From: Prevotella sp. MGM2 | GTDB lineage: Bacteria > Bacteroidota > Bacteroidia > Bacteroidales > Bacteroidaceae | NCBI RefSeq assembly: GCF_002933955.1 | Contig: NZ_BEWW01000291.1 | Coordinates: 52,559-116,558, forward strand | DNA length: 64,000 bases | Direction of reading: 5' to 3' | Shown: positions 26,080-34,490 of the stretch, piece by piece | Layout: every line of letters begins with the position of its first letter | How positions within the stretch are numbered: position 1 is the stretch's first letter | Position numbers and translations under genes: made by a program | Notes under the pieces: model-generated | Database searches by the model: none | What the model saw: the letters and a program-made list of their open reading frames with translations, nothing else | Told to the model about the DNA's origin: nothing

Positions 26080-26748
26080 ATGGCAGCAAATCTTACAGAG
26101 ATTCAAAAGCTCAGAATGGCTATCGTAGCCAACCTCAACTTCGATGTTGAGAAAGCAAAGAAAGTGTACAATTTCGTAACTGGTGATGAACAGGCTCCGG
26201 CTTCTTCCCAGCAACAGTTCTGGTCAGACGGCGTGTATTACGTCTTGGAGGGTGGGCACCTCACATCTACTGACGACCCGAAGTCAATCGCCGACAAGGT
26301 AATTGGCGTGGCTGTCAAAATGGGTAATAAAATCGCGACTGTTGCGCTTCACGATGCAGCTGATGGTGAAGAGGTTGCTCTTACCGCAGATGAAAAAAGT
26401 GGCACTCCGGAGTTTTATCACTCAGACTTCTTTGATGCAATCACAGACTGGGATGGTGAAGCCAATACCAAGGACTATGGTGAGGCATTGAATCCGGAGA
26501 TTGACCTGAAAGAAGGACAGTATATTCCATCTCTCGCTCAGTTGCATCTCATTCTGCTGAATATAAAGGAAGTCAACAAGGCGCTGGAGGCTGTTGGTGG
26601 TTCTCCGATGAGAAAAGAGTGGTACTGGTCATCCACTGAGTACAGTGCCAACGGCTCGTGGAGCGTGCACTTCTACAGTGGTTACAGCAACAACAGCAGC
26701 AAGTACAGCACTAACGTGGTTCGCCCTGCTGTAGCCCTATCAGTTTAA
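26080..26748 (+). CDS. Phage protein with C-terminal C-type-lectin-like (DUF1566/FGE-like) domain
   Basis: 222 residues from ATG 26080. The C-terminal 90 residues carry IPSLAQLHLI, EWYWSSTEYSANGSWSVHFYSG and VVRPAVAL, the pattern of DUF1566/FGE-type C-type-lectin folds that serve as variable proteins of diversity-generating retroelements. The codons in the SGYSNNSSKYSTN loop are rich in AGC and AAC. The RT gene is 1 kb downstream, but I found no second, near-identical template copy of this 3' end in the window. It may be a receptor-binding or surface-display protein. It stands alone between two terminators. Confidence 0.7.
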   Translation: MAANLTEIQKLRMAIVANLNFDVEKAKKVYNFVTGDEQAPASSQQQFWSDGVYYVLEGGHLTSTDDPKSIADKVIGVAVKMGNKIATVALHDAADGEEVALTADEKSGTPEFYHSDFFDAITDWDGEANTKDYGEALNPEIDLKEGQYIPSLAQLHLILLNIKEVNKALEAVGGSPMRKEWYWSSTEYSANGSWSVHFYSGYSNNSSKYSTNVVRPAVALSV

Positions 26749-26762
26749 TCTTTATTCTTCCT

Positions 26763-26790
26763 GCCGGGCCAGTTTTTCTGGCCCGGCTAT
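26763..26790 (+). terminator. Intrinsic terminator after the lectin-like gene
   Basis: GCCGGGCCA (26763-26771) pairs with TGGCCCGGC (26779-26787), loop GTTTTTC, followed by TATAATAAAT. Confidence 0.7.
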
Positions 26791-26803
26791 AATAAATTTC
26801 AAT

Positions 26804-26995
26804 ATGGAAAGTAGAGCTATTTATCTAACAGTGCGTGTAGATTTGTCTGTACCTGACAACTATGAGTTATCTAACGGAGAAATTGCTGAAGAGCTTGAGT
26901 GCGCACAAGTGGAAATACAACTTCCGCAAGACTGCCCATACCTTGTGGATAATGTAGAAGTTTGTGGTGGAAATATTAACAATCAGATTATATGA
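26804..26995 (+). CDS. Small acidic hypothetical protein
   Basis: 63 residues, beta-type pattern (AIYLTVRVDLSVPDNYELS, then ECAQVEIQLPQ). Overlaps the next gene by 4 bp (ATGA). First gene of the cluster that leads into the RT. Confidence 0.55.
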   Translation: MESRAIYLTVRVDLSVPDNYELSNGEIAEELECAQVEIQLPQDCPYLVDNVEVCGGNINNQII

Positions 26996-27336
26996 AACAT
27001 ACATTAGATACTTTGTATTGTCCTGAATGTGGCGGTACTAATGTTCAAGTAATGGCATGGGTGGATGCAAACACGAACAAATACTGTTCTGATGTAAACA
27101 CTCCGGCTGAGACGGAAGATACATGGTGCGAAGATTGCGAAGACCATACCGGCCTTGCCACTCTTTCTGAATTGTGGGAACGATTTTCTGAAATCCCCAT
27201 CAACAATGATGATGAAATAGAAAAGCCGTTTTTGTGTTTTCCTGCCGGCACTTATCGTTTTGATGTCTGGCATTGGTTTGATGAGCGATGCCCAAATGGT
27301 CTTGCGGTGGACTTGATGGGAGAAAATGCAGAATAG
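26992..27336 (+). CDS. Zinc-ribbon-like hypothetical protein
   Basis: 114 residues. CPECGGTNV at residues 10-18 and CEDCEDHTG near residue 46 form a rubredoxin-like zinc ribbon; the C-terminal half ends in FPAGTYRFDVWHWFDERCPNGLAVDLM, a segment seen in small proteins of Bacteroidales mobile elements. Function unknown. Confidence 0.65.
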   Translation: MKHTLDTLYCPECGGTNVQVMAWVDANTNKYCSDVNTPAETEDTWCEDCEDHTGLATLSELWERFSEIPINNDDEIEKPFLCFPAGTYRFDVWHWFDERCPNGLAVDLMGENAE

Positions 27337-27347
27337 AATGATGTCCG

Positions 27348-27569
27348 ATGTTAAAAGCGAAAGATAACATTATTCCTACAGTTGAACAGTGTGCTCCATC
27401 AATTCTCTCCCTTCATGGATTGAAGAAAGGCCGTGATTACACACTTAGTAATGGTCAAATATACTTGAAAAATACCGCAAAGAAAAATACAGTAATCGCT
27501 GCTCTTAGAAGAGTTTGCCCGGAGAAACATTATTACTGGGAAACGCCTCATTTGTTACGGTGGTTTTAA
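27348..27569 (+). CDS. Small basic hypothetical protein
   Basis: 73 residues, basic, with GLKKGRDYTLSNGQIYLKN in the middle, the strand-turn pattern of a small RNA- or DNA-binding fold. No family recognised. It lies two genes before the RT. Confidence 0.55.
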   Translation: MLKAKDNIIPTVEQCAPSILSLHGLKKGRDYTLSNGQIYLKNTAKKNTVIAALRRVCPEKHYYWETPHLLRWF

Positions 27570-27580
27570 TCTATTGTGAT

Positions 27581-27763
27581 ATGACACAAAAATACTATGT
27601 AAATGTGCATTATGATGTGGTTTTGCAAGCAGAAGTGATTGCGAACTCGGAAGAAGAGGCTCACAGATTAGCTATAGAGCAAACAGAGTCCATATCTCTC
27701 GACGATGGCGATATTTGTGGTATTACCACATGCACAACCCAAATTGATAAAATATCAGAATAA
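27581..27763 (+). CDS. Small DpnD-like protein
   Basis: 60 residues from ATG 27581. Pattern YVNVHYDVVLQAEVIANSEEEAHRLA matches the short strand-strand-helix of DpnD/PcfM-like proteins. Ends one base before the RT start, so it is very likely co-translated with the RT. Confidence 0.6.
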   Translation: MTQKYYVNVHYDVVLQAEVIANSEEEAHRLAIEQTESISLDDGDICGITTCTTQIDKISE

Positions 27764-27764
27764 C

Positions 27765-29027
27765 ATGGCAGATATTATATTAGAAAAATTCTTCGAGTTG
27801 CCTCGATGGGAATATGCTATTGACAAGGGTGTCGGCAAAGACATAAACCGACGAGACCTTTGCAAATTAGCGAAGCCCGAAGTGAGGGCTCAAATGTATC
27901 AGGCTATCAAGGATGGCAAATATGAAATTGCCCCTCCTCATACAGCTCAGATACCAAAGGACAACGGTGAGTTCAGAACGGTCTATATCAACGAACCGAT
28001 GGACCGCATACTTCTTAGCATTGCCAACGATCTTCTTTTTGAACTTACTCCAGATATGGTTCACAAGAGTTGTAAGTCCTATCAGAAAGGCACTGGCTGT
28101 GGAAAGGTAGTTCAGGAAGTTTCAAGAACGATATGTGGGACTAAGGGTGATGTAATTGGCTGGAAGTCTGACCTCAGCAAGTATTTCGATAGCGTGCCCA
28201 TCGAATTTATTGATAAGGCATTTGACATGGTAGAGTCTCAATATGGCCACTCTGCATTGATTGATGTGCTAAGAAAGTATTATCACAGCGATTATTACTT
28301 TGATCCAGACGGCAACCTGTTGCAACAATATCAGTCATTGAAGCAAGGTTGTGCCGTCGCTTCGTGGTTAGCCGATGTCCTTCTATACCATATTGACTCC
28401 AAGCTAAGTCAATTGGATGGCTTCTATGTCCGTTACTCCGATGATATGCTTTTCGTTGGTCTCGAATACGAAAGAGCGATGGCGATTTTGACAGATGACC
28501 TTTCGCTAATGAGTATGAAGCTCAATCCGAAGAAAGTGGAATACTTGACCCATACACATTGGTTCAAATTCCTTGGCTTTTCTATAAAAGGGGCTGACAT
28601 CTCATTAAGCGGGTCTCGAATAAAAACTTTCCAGAAGGAAATTGAGCACCGTACAATTAAACAACAGGGAATCACATTGACAAAGGCTGTCAATTCTGTC
28701 AATCGTTATCTTTACAAGGGTAATGGCGAGTTCAGTTGGGCCACACAAGTTCTCCCTATTTGCAATGTCATCAAAGACATTAACGAACTGAATAAATTTG
28801 TCATGGATTGTCTGAGGGCTGTGCAAACCGGTAAGAAGAAGGTCGGTGGTCTTGGCTATGTCAAAACAAAGTCTGAAGGTTGCATACAACGCGGACAGGG
28901 CAGAAATGTCAAAAGCAACCGAAACAAGACAGAGCGAGAAATTCCTGGATATTTAACTATTGGCTGCATGAGAAACGCTCTTTTGACGAGTCGTGAAGCT
29001 TATGCGACATTGGTTGAGAATCTTTGA
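27765..29027 (+). CDS. Reverse transcriptase associated with a downstream hairpin array
   Basis: 420 residues from ATG 27765. Palm and finger motifs in order: AQIPKDNGEFRTVYI (about 61-75), NEPMDRILLSIANDLL (76-91), catalytic Asp in KSDLSKYFDS (about D136), SLKQGCAVASWLADVLL (191-207), YSDD box (224-227), MKLNPKKVEYL (251-261) and FKFLGFSI (268-274). All catalytic aspartates are present, so it should polymerise. The C-terminal 140 residues are basic with no maturase or endonuclease domain that I recognise. Motif 4 reads QGxxxAS and not the GxxxSQ of DGR enzymes. No msr-msd-like RNA lies upstream; the 1.3 kb downstream is a modular hairpin array that starts 40 bp after the stop. Confidence 0.9.
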   Translation: MADIILEKFFELPRWEYAIDKGVGKDINRRDLCKLAKPEVRAQMYQAIKDGKYEIAPPHTAQIPKDNGEFRTVYINEPMDRILLSIANDLLFELTPDMVHKSCKSYQKGTGCGKVVQEVSRTICGTKGDVIGWKSDLSKYFDSVPIEFIDKAFDMVESQYGHSALIDVLRKYYHSDYYFDPDGNLLQQYQSLKQGCAVASWLADVLLYHIDSKLSQLDGFYVRYSDDMLFVGLEYERAMAILTDDLSLMSMKLNPKKVEYLTHTHWFKFLGFSIKGADISLSGSRIKTFQKEIEHRTIKQQGITLTKAVNSVNRYLYKGNGEFSWATQVLPICNVIKDINELNKFVMDCLRAVQTGKKKVGGLGYVKTKSEGCIQRGQGRNVKSNRNKTEREIPGYLTIGCMRNALLTSREAYATLVENL

Positions 29028-29067
29028 TAGTGCAATACGCTGGAAGAAGAGCACTTCTTTCAATTTA

Positions 29068-30350
29068 GACGCCATAACGCAGTCCAGTTCCAGCTCAGAC
29101 TTGTAGTCGTACCCGACTCCTGCGCCGGAGCTTCCAGCGGACAGAATGGCGTCTCAATATCGAAATGATTACAGAAATGCACCATAAGTGCTGACTTTCA
29201 GCAACCGAGTGTACGGTTTGAGAGGAATGGCTTCAAAATTCAATTAAGATCATCTTTAACTCTTGATTCGTTTCGTCTTGAGTGTACCACCAAGACTGTC
29301 AGAATCAAGACAAGATGATCCTAATATCGACACCATTAAAGTATTACACAGTAAAACCTGACTTCTCTTCTGAGTATGCAGAATATGATTGAATAGCGAA
29401 TACTTCAGCGTGATCTCCTTAACACTCGATAAGGTCCGAGTCTGTTATACATCCTGGACCGTTATCGATGAAGCAGATCACGTACATCGAAAAGATTATA
29501 GAACCATACAAAAACGCTTGACAATCATAAAACATTTTGGCATCTGCACAAGATAGATTATGAGATATAAAATTTAATTCTGAAGACTCAAACCAGAATC
29601 GACGGGCTTTTGGAGCAGCGATTGCCATCTCCAGCCAGCCCGTCGATTCTGGCGAATCTTCTTCATATCGACGCCAATATAGTTATGTGCAATTATATCT
29701 TGGTAATCTCGGCAATACAGCCGGCCAGGTTCAAGAAACTAATGTTCAGCTTTGCGGCCAGAATCCACCGCGTGAGCCGGCGCCAACAGTGTTTCCACTG
29801 TTTCGCCGCCGGCGCACTCCGTTCATCTGGCCGCACACATCGAAACGATTGAAGTAATGTATCGCAGTTTTGAGAACCAAAATTCTTTCAGCACAACTTC
29901 GGCCAGTCAAGGCAGCACCTTTATAAGAGACTGGATTTGAATGAAGGCTATCCATCCAGGTTTGAAACCTGGATTACTCGCCTTCAGCATCCAGCTCTCT
30001 AATCGAAGCAAATATAGAAATGTGCCAAACTGATGAGACTGGCTATCAATACAGCACAGTATCAATTATGCAAGCGGCTTTAATTCAGCGCGGCGGGTAC
30101 ATACACGCGTGGTTCATCTCAAATATGAGATGACCTACGCGTGCCAAACCCGCTCTTCGCATCGGCTCTAATATAGCAATGTGTCAATTAGCCTGAGCAT
30201 AATTAAAACAATGTAACGTAACATCGGATGTATAAGGGATTTGGCTTTAAGTAACAGGTCACAATCATCCGGGTTCTCTCAGGATTATATCCTGACCTCA
30301 CCCGGATTCAATACCTGTTATGTATCGATTTGATTAAAGAATTACGTCAC
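29068..30350 (+). repeat. Array of eight hairpin modules behind the reverse transcriptase
   Basis: ORF-free DNA with eight long inverted repeats: 29068-29153, 29248-29320, 29410-29481, 29593-29652, 29754-29834, 29927-29999, 30093-30153, 30252-30320 (start-to-start 159-183 bp). Most contain three or four nested stems separated by short internal loops; for 30252-30320 they are TAACAGGT/ACCTGTTA, ATCCGGGT/ACCCGGAT and TCAGGAT/ATCCTGA. Stem sequences differ completely between modules, while architecture is kept. Two to 14 bp after each hairpin comes ATCGRNNNNAWTRNAG, aligned without gaps in all eight (starts 29159, 29326, 29486, 29667, 29839, 30002, 30161, 30324). Before each hairpin a weaker CTTTNAATTNA-like stretch appears. 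Probably transcribed with the RT, since no promoter or terminator separates them. Confidence 0.92.
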
Positions 30351-30384
30351 AAATTTTGAATACGTCCTTTTTAATTGACATTCA

Positions 30385-30846
30385 ATGGAAAATATTTGGA
30401 ATGAAGCGCAAGAAAAAGTCCATAATGGTTCCACCTTCAGAATCAATTTGGAGAAGCGTGACCTTGTAATTGATGGCAAATACATCATCAAGGATGGTAA
30501 ATATGAAGGAGAATTGGGGTACGACACCAAGTTCCCAGCCAACGCCTTGCTTGCTATGACAGAAGAATACTACTGGCAGTATCTACATAGTGTTCCGTCT
30601 GCCCGTAGTGAAGCAAAGTATAGGCGTTATTTCCGTGCCCTGCCGGAGCATGAACTTTCAGAAGAAGATATGCTATACGGTCAGCACCGGGATATAACCC
30701 AGTTACGCTTGGAATTATTTATTCTTATTATGGTTTTGCAAAACACCTTAGTTTGGGATGAATTTGCCAAGGGTAAATGGTTCTGGCAGTCTAAGAAGTA
30801 TCCGTCTCTTGTACTGCTCAAAAAATGGATAGAAATCAATAAATAA
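30385..30846 (+). CDS. Hypothetical protein directly after the array
   Basis: 153 residues. The N-terminal half is basic and beta-rich (STFRINLEKRDLVIDGKYIIKDGKYEGELGY read in parts), the C-terminal half helical. It starts about 45 bp after the last array motif with no promoter box in between, so it is probably on the same transcript as RT and array and may be an accessory component. No family recognised. Confidence 0.65.
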   Translation: MENIWNEAQEKVHNGSTFRINLEKRDLVIDGKYIIKDGKYEGELGYDTKFPANALLAMTEEYYWQYLHSVPSARSEAKYRRYFRALPEHELSEEDMLYGQHRDITQLRLELFILIMVLQNTLVWDEFAKGKWFWQSKKYPSLVLLKKWIEINK

Positions 30847-30864
30847 TAATAAACATATACAGCA

Positions 30865-31962
30865 ATGAAAGAAACAAAAGTAGTGTGCCCTAAGTGCGGC
30901 GCAAGCATCGCAATCCCTGAGCATGAGTCATTCACAGTAGGCGTAGCTATCGGTAAGGATAGTGGTCTGGGAACTGTTACGCTTCCGCTCGAATCAGAGA
31001 ACAATTCAAATTCCAAAAACAAATCAGAAATGAAAGCAGCAAAGAAAATTCAGGCTATGAAAGCCGCCGGTATCAACGTGTCTAATCTTTTCGCAGTCGC
31101 CAACGCAGAGGGTATAGAGGTTATCGCCCGTCTTGAAAATGGCAAACTTAACATTCTGGATGACAATGATCCAGTGTTTGTCGCCATCATCAAGGGCGGC
31201 ACCGTTCCCAATCGTCGTCTGTTCCGTCGATGGGTTATGGCTCAGGTCTTCCACATGATGACCCAGAAGAAGTGGAACTCGGATAAGCCTATGGGATTCC
31301 TCAACGCACTTCAGGCAAAGGGCTTCCGTTACAGCTGGGAAATGCTCATCGAGGAAATTCGTGTCCAGGCTAAACTGGAAGTGCTCGACCAAGAGAACTT
31401 TATCCAGCGTAATCGTTGGTTCAACAAGGACGTTGCCGTCAATATGGCGACTGATTACCTCAAGCAACTGAACGAGCATGTTGAGCAGCGCAAGAAGAGA
31501 TGCAAGCGTTGCAAGGGCAATCCGTACATCACGCTCAACGGCAACGATATTTTCGTTGACGACCTGCGCAAGAAAGTGTTCAACCCACTGGATAAGTATG
31601 TGCGTATGATGAAAAGCGCCAAGGACATGACTGACCTTTACCATGCTATCGTCGGGTTTTATCAGATTGTGAAAGACATATATTCTTGCTACAGCATCGT
31701 GATGAGCCCGGCTTTCAAGGATGCGTACAAGGGTGCCGGTGGTTATTTCACCATGCGTAACCTCATCATGTTCCACGGATGCAAGATGAGGAGTTCTAAG
31801 GGAAATCCGCTGGTAGAATTGTCTTCTCTCCGTGAACTGGATCGACTTGCTGAAGTCTATAAAAATGGAGAAGGCTGGCGTATGTTCGGTGCGATGAAGG
31901 AACTGATTGCTCGGAACGGTATCGACATCGAGAAGAAAATGAACGAGTGGCGTTGCAAATAA
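30865..31962 (+). CDS. Hypothetical protein with N-terminal zinc motif, 365 residues
   Basis: CPKCGAS at residues 8-14 opens the protein; RCKRCKGNPYI near residue 213 is a second Cys pair. The C-terminal 250 residues are helical, Lys/Arg-rich (RRLFRRWVMAQVFHMM, FRYSWEMLIEEI). It resembles a family of unnamed proteins frequent in Bacteroidales phages and plasmid-like elements. Follows the array-adjacent gene by 18 bp and ends at a hairpin, so it may close the RT operon. Confidence 0.6.
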   Translation: MKETKVVCPKCGASIAIPEHESFTVGVAIGKDSGLGTVTLPLESENNSNSKNKSEMKAAKKIQAMKAAGINVSNLFAVANAEGIEVIARLENGKLNILDDNDPVFVAIIKGGTVPNRRLFRRWVMAQVFHMMTQKKWNSDKPMGFLNALQAKGFRYSWEMLIEEIRVQAKLEVLDQENFIQRNRWFNKDVAVNMATDYLKQLNEHVEQRKKRCKRCKGNPYITLNGNDIFVDDLRKKVFNPLDKYVRMMKSAKDMTDLYHAIVGFYQIVKDIYSCYSIVMSPAFKDAYKGAGGYFTMRNLIMFHGCKMRSSKGNPLVELSSLRELDRLAEVYKNGEGWRMFGAMKELIARNGIDIEKKMNEWRCK

Positions 31963-31972
31963 CATGAAACCG

Positions 31973-32006
31973 GGGCTCACTAATCCTATCAAGTTTTAGT
32001 GAGCCC
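31973..32006 (+). terminator. Hairpin after the 30865 gene
   Basis: GGGCTCACTAA (31973-31983) pairs with TTAGTGAGCCC (31996-32006). There is no strong T-run, so termination may be partial. Confidence 0.6.
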
Positions 32007-32026
32007 TACTATTAAACTCTCAAACA

Positions 32027-32629
32027 ATGGACACTAAAAGAATAGCCGATATAGGAGAAGTTCATTGGCATAACGGTCTGCCATATTTCCTATTCGAGCA
32101 CAGTGACAATGGCTTCATTTTCAAAGACGAAGAAGCCTATAAAAATGACTGGGATGCTCCTTGTTATGTTCCAGAATATGCGGCTGAAGATGCTGCTGTG
32201 ACAATTGACGGCGTAGAATACGAGTGTGGCGGCGAAGACTGTGATTATTATACTCATAACGACCTTCTTGAGCTTTGCTGCGGCAATCGAGAGTGGTGCG
32301 ACTCATTGTTCAATGATATTGACTGGTGCTACCCTGAAACCAGAATTGCAGAAGAGGACGATGAAGATACCTCATATTATTATCGCTTTATCAAACCCGG
32401 AGCTAAAGTTTGGTGGAATGACCCAGCCGGAGAAACATCAGGTGTATATGAGGTTTATGAAGCCCCATTCAGTTTCGATGAACGTGGCGAATTAGCTGAG
32501 GGCGACCGTGATGAGTTCTCTTTGGACTCTATAGTGAAAATCGCTTCTCCTTATAGCGAAGCTGAAGTTTGTGTTCACGAGCTCACCCCGATTTATCCGG
32601 ATTTAGTTGAGCCAAATCAAAAAGAATAG
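32027..32629 (+). CDS. Acidic hypothetical protein
   Basis: 200 residues, strongly acidic with Tyr/Trp/Cys-rich middle (ECGGEDCDYYTHNDLLELCCGN). The C-terminal part (FDERGELAEGDRDEFSLDS) has the look of an SH3-like domain. Lies four bases upstream of the cytosine methyltransferase and is probably co-transcribed. Function unknown. Confidence 0.6.
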   Translation: MDTKRIADIGEVHWHNGLPYFLFEHSDNGFIFKDEEAYKNDWDAPCYVPEYAAEDAAVTIDGVEYECGGEDCDYYTHNDLLELCCGNREWCDSLFNDIDWCYPETRIAEEDDEDTSYYYRFIKPGAKVWWNDPAGETSGVYEVYEAPFSFDERGELAEGDRDEFSLDSIVKIASPYSEAEVCVHELTPIYPDLVEPNQKE

Positions 32630-32632
32630 GCA

Positions 32633-34207
32633 ATGAGTATTAAACTGTTATATATTGATTTGTTTTGTGGAGCTGGTGGTACCAGCACTGGCGTTGAGAA
32701 AGCCCGTTTGAACAATGAGCAATGTGCGAAAGTAATTGCATGTGTCAACCATGACAAAAATGCAATTGCCTCTCACGCTTCAAATCACCCAGACGCTCTT
32801 CATTTTACCGAAGATATTAGGACTTTGAAATTGTCTTCGTTGGAAGTTCATTTGGCACGTTATAGAGCGTTATACCCTGACGCATTGGTTGTTTTGTGGG
32901 CTTCTTTGGAATGTACCAATTTTAGCAAGGCGAAAGGCGGGCAACCACGAGATGCTGATAGTCGCACATTAGCTGAGCATTTATTTCGCTATATTGAGTC
33001 AATCAATCCAGATTACATTCAGATTGAAAATGTAGAAGAGTTTATGAGCTGGGGACCGCTGGATGAGAATGGTAAGCCCATTAGTAAAGATAAGGGCATG
33101 TCTTATATGCGATGGGTCGAGAATGTTAAAACATACGGTTATAGATATGACTACCGTATTCTTAACGCTGCTGATTATGGTGCGTACACATCTCGTAAAC
33201 GATTTTTTGGCATCTTTGCTAAAGAGGATTTGCCCATAGCCTTCCCTCAGCAGACTCATGCTAAAGTAACACATATTCCCAAATCTGAAGATTTACTTCC
33301 TTGGAAAGCGGTAAAAGAAGTGTTGGATTTTGAAGATGAGGGCAAATCAATATTTGCACGTAAAAAACCACTTGCCGAAAAGACCCTTGAACGTATATAC
33401 GCAGGACTTATCAAATTTGTTGCTGGCGGCAAATCTGCCTTTTTGTCCAAACAATTTAGCGGCCACCCTGATAGTAAAAACATTTCCGTAGAAGAACCAG
33501 CAGGAGCGATTACTACGATTGATCACCACGCTTTTGTATCTGTGCATTATGGCAACGGATTCAACACGTCATGTGATGCTCCAGCGGCAACACTAACCAC
33601 AAAGGATAGAATGGCTCTTATACAGACGAAGAGGTTTATTGCCAATGAGTATTCTGGGGGAGGTCAATTATCCAGTGTTGAACAACCTAACCCGGCGGTG
33701 TTGACAAACCCTAAGCAGAAGTTGGTTACAGTTAAGCCGTGGATAATGGACACCAATTTTAGCAATGTTGGCCGTTCTGTAGATGAGCCATCACGTGTCA
33801 TTACTGCCAATCGGAAGCATCATTATTTGATGAATCCTCAATTTGCTTCTGCCGGTGGATCGGTTGATCGCCCTTGCTTTACACTTATAGCCCGTATGGA
33901 TAAAATGCCGCCCTATATTGTGACAACAGAAAGCGGTGAGGTTGCAATAGAAATTTATGATACTGATAGTCCAATGACCATCAAAATCAAAGAGTTTATG
34001 GCATTGTATAATATCGTAGATATAACAATGCGAATGTTAAAAATTGACGAATTAAAAGAAATTATGGGATTCCCTAAAGACTATATTTTGGTTGGCACAA
34101 AGGCTGAACAAAAGAAATACATAGGCAACGCTGTTGAAGTAAATATGGCGAAAGTTTTATGTGAGGCTTTATGTAGCTTCCTGTACAAAATTAAAAAGAC
34201 AGCATGA
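32633..34207 (+). CDS. DNA (cytosine-5) methyltransferase
   Basis: 524 residues. Motif I DLFCGAGGTSTG (residues 9-20) binds SAM; motif IV is ECTNFS with catalytic Cys about 94 (in place of the usual PCxxFS); motif VI is ENVEEF (132-137); motif VIII-like YDYRILNAADYGAYTSRKRFF follows; and motif IX/X EIMGFPKDY and KYIGNAVEVNMA close the fold. It methylates C5 of cytosine in a short DNA site. No restriction enzyme is adjacent, so it likely protects phage DNA. Overlaps the next gene by 4 bp. Confidence 0.93.
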   Translation: MSIKLLYIDLFCGAGGTSTGVEKARLNNEQCAKVIACVNHDKNAIASHASNHPDALHFTEDIRTLKLSSLEVHLARYRALYPDALVVLWASLECTNFSKAKGGQPRDADSRTLAEHLFRYIESINPDYIQIENVEEFMSWGPLDENGKPISKDKGMSYMRWVENVKTYGYRYDYRILNAADYGAYTSRKRFFGIFAKEDLPIAFPQQTHAKVTHIPKSEDLLPWKAVKEVLDFEDEGKSIFARKKPLAEKTLERIYAGLIKFVAGGKSAFLSKQFSGHPDSKNISVEEPAGAITTIDHHAFVSVHYGNGFNTSCDAPAATLTTKDRMALIQTKRFIANEYSGGGQLSSVEQPNPAVLTNPKQKLVTVKPWIMDTNFSNVGRSVDEPSRVITANRKHHYLMNPQFASAGGSVDRPCFTLIARMDKMPPYIVTTESGEVAIEIYDTDSPMTIKIKEFMALYNIVDITMRMLKIDELKEIMGFPKDYILVGTKAEQKKYIGNAVEVNMAKVLCEALCSFLYKIKKTA

Positions 34208-34476
34208 GATTTCAAGACTACGAATTTAATGGTACGGCATATAAATGTCGTATCGTAACAGACAAAGATGATAACGACCTCGTAATTGCAAGCACAAAGT
34301 TTTTGGATGCGTTGCAGCCTGGAAGGTTTGACGATGAAAATGAGGGGTTCGCCAGCAAAGAAGCTGAGGATATTTATGATGAAATATTCTTCTTTACTGA
34401 CGAATCAAGTCTCAGGCTTGCTGATGAGCAATTGATAGAGATCTTGAAAGAAGACAATGAAGAATGGTTTAATTAA
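34204..34476 (+). CDS. Small acidic hypothetical protein
   Basis: 90 residues, acidic throughout (FDDENEGFASKEAEDIYDE). Overlaps the methyltransferase stop (ATGA). Function unknown. Confidence 0.55.
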   Translation: MRFQDYEFNGTAYKCRIVTDKDDNDLVIASTKFLDALQPGRFDDENEGFASKEAEDIYDEIFFFTDESSLRLADEQLIEILKEDNEEWFN

Positions 34477-34490
34477 AAATAAGAGACAAC

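Noticed and set aside
29419..29955. Short ORFs inside the hairpin array
   Set aside because: They read through palindromes, occur on both strands, and have no ribosome site or protein-like composition.
29068..30350. Integron attC array or CRISPR array
   Set aside because: attC sites need conserved RYYYAAC/GTTRRRY ends and cassette genes; CRISPR needs near-identical repeats. Here the stems differ completely and only a motif outside them is conserved; no cassettes or cas genes.
26620..30384. Classical DGR with template repeat
   Set aside because: No second copy of the lectin-like gene's 3' end was found in the intergenic DNA; RT motif 4 differs from DGR enzymes.
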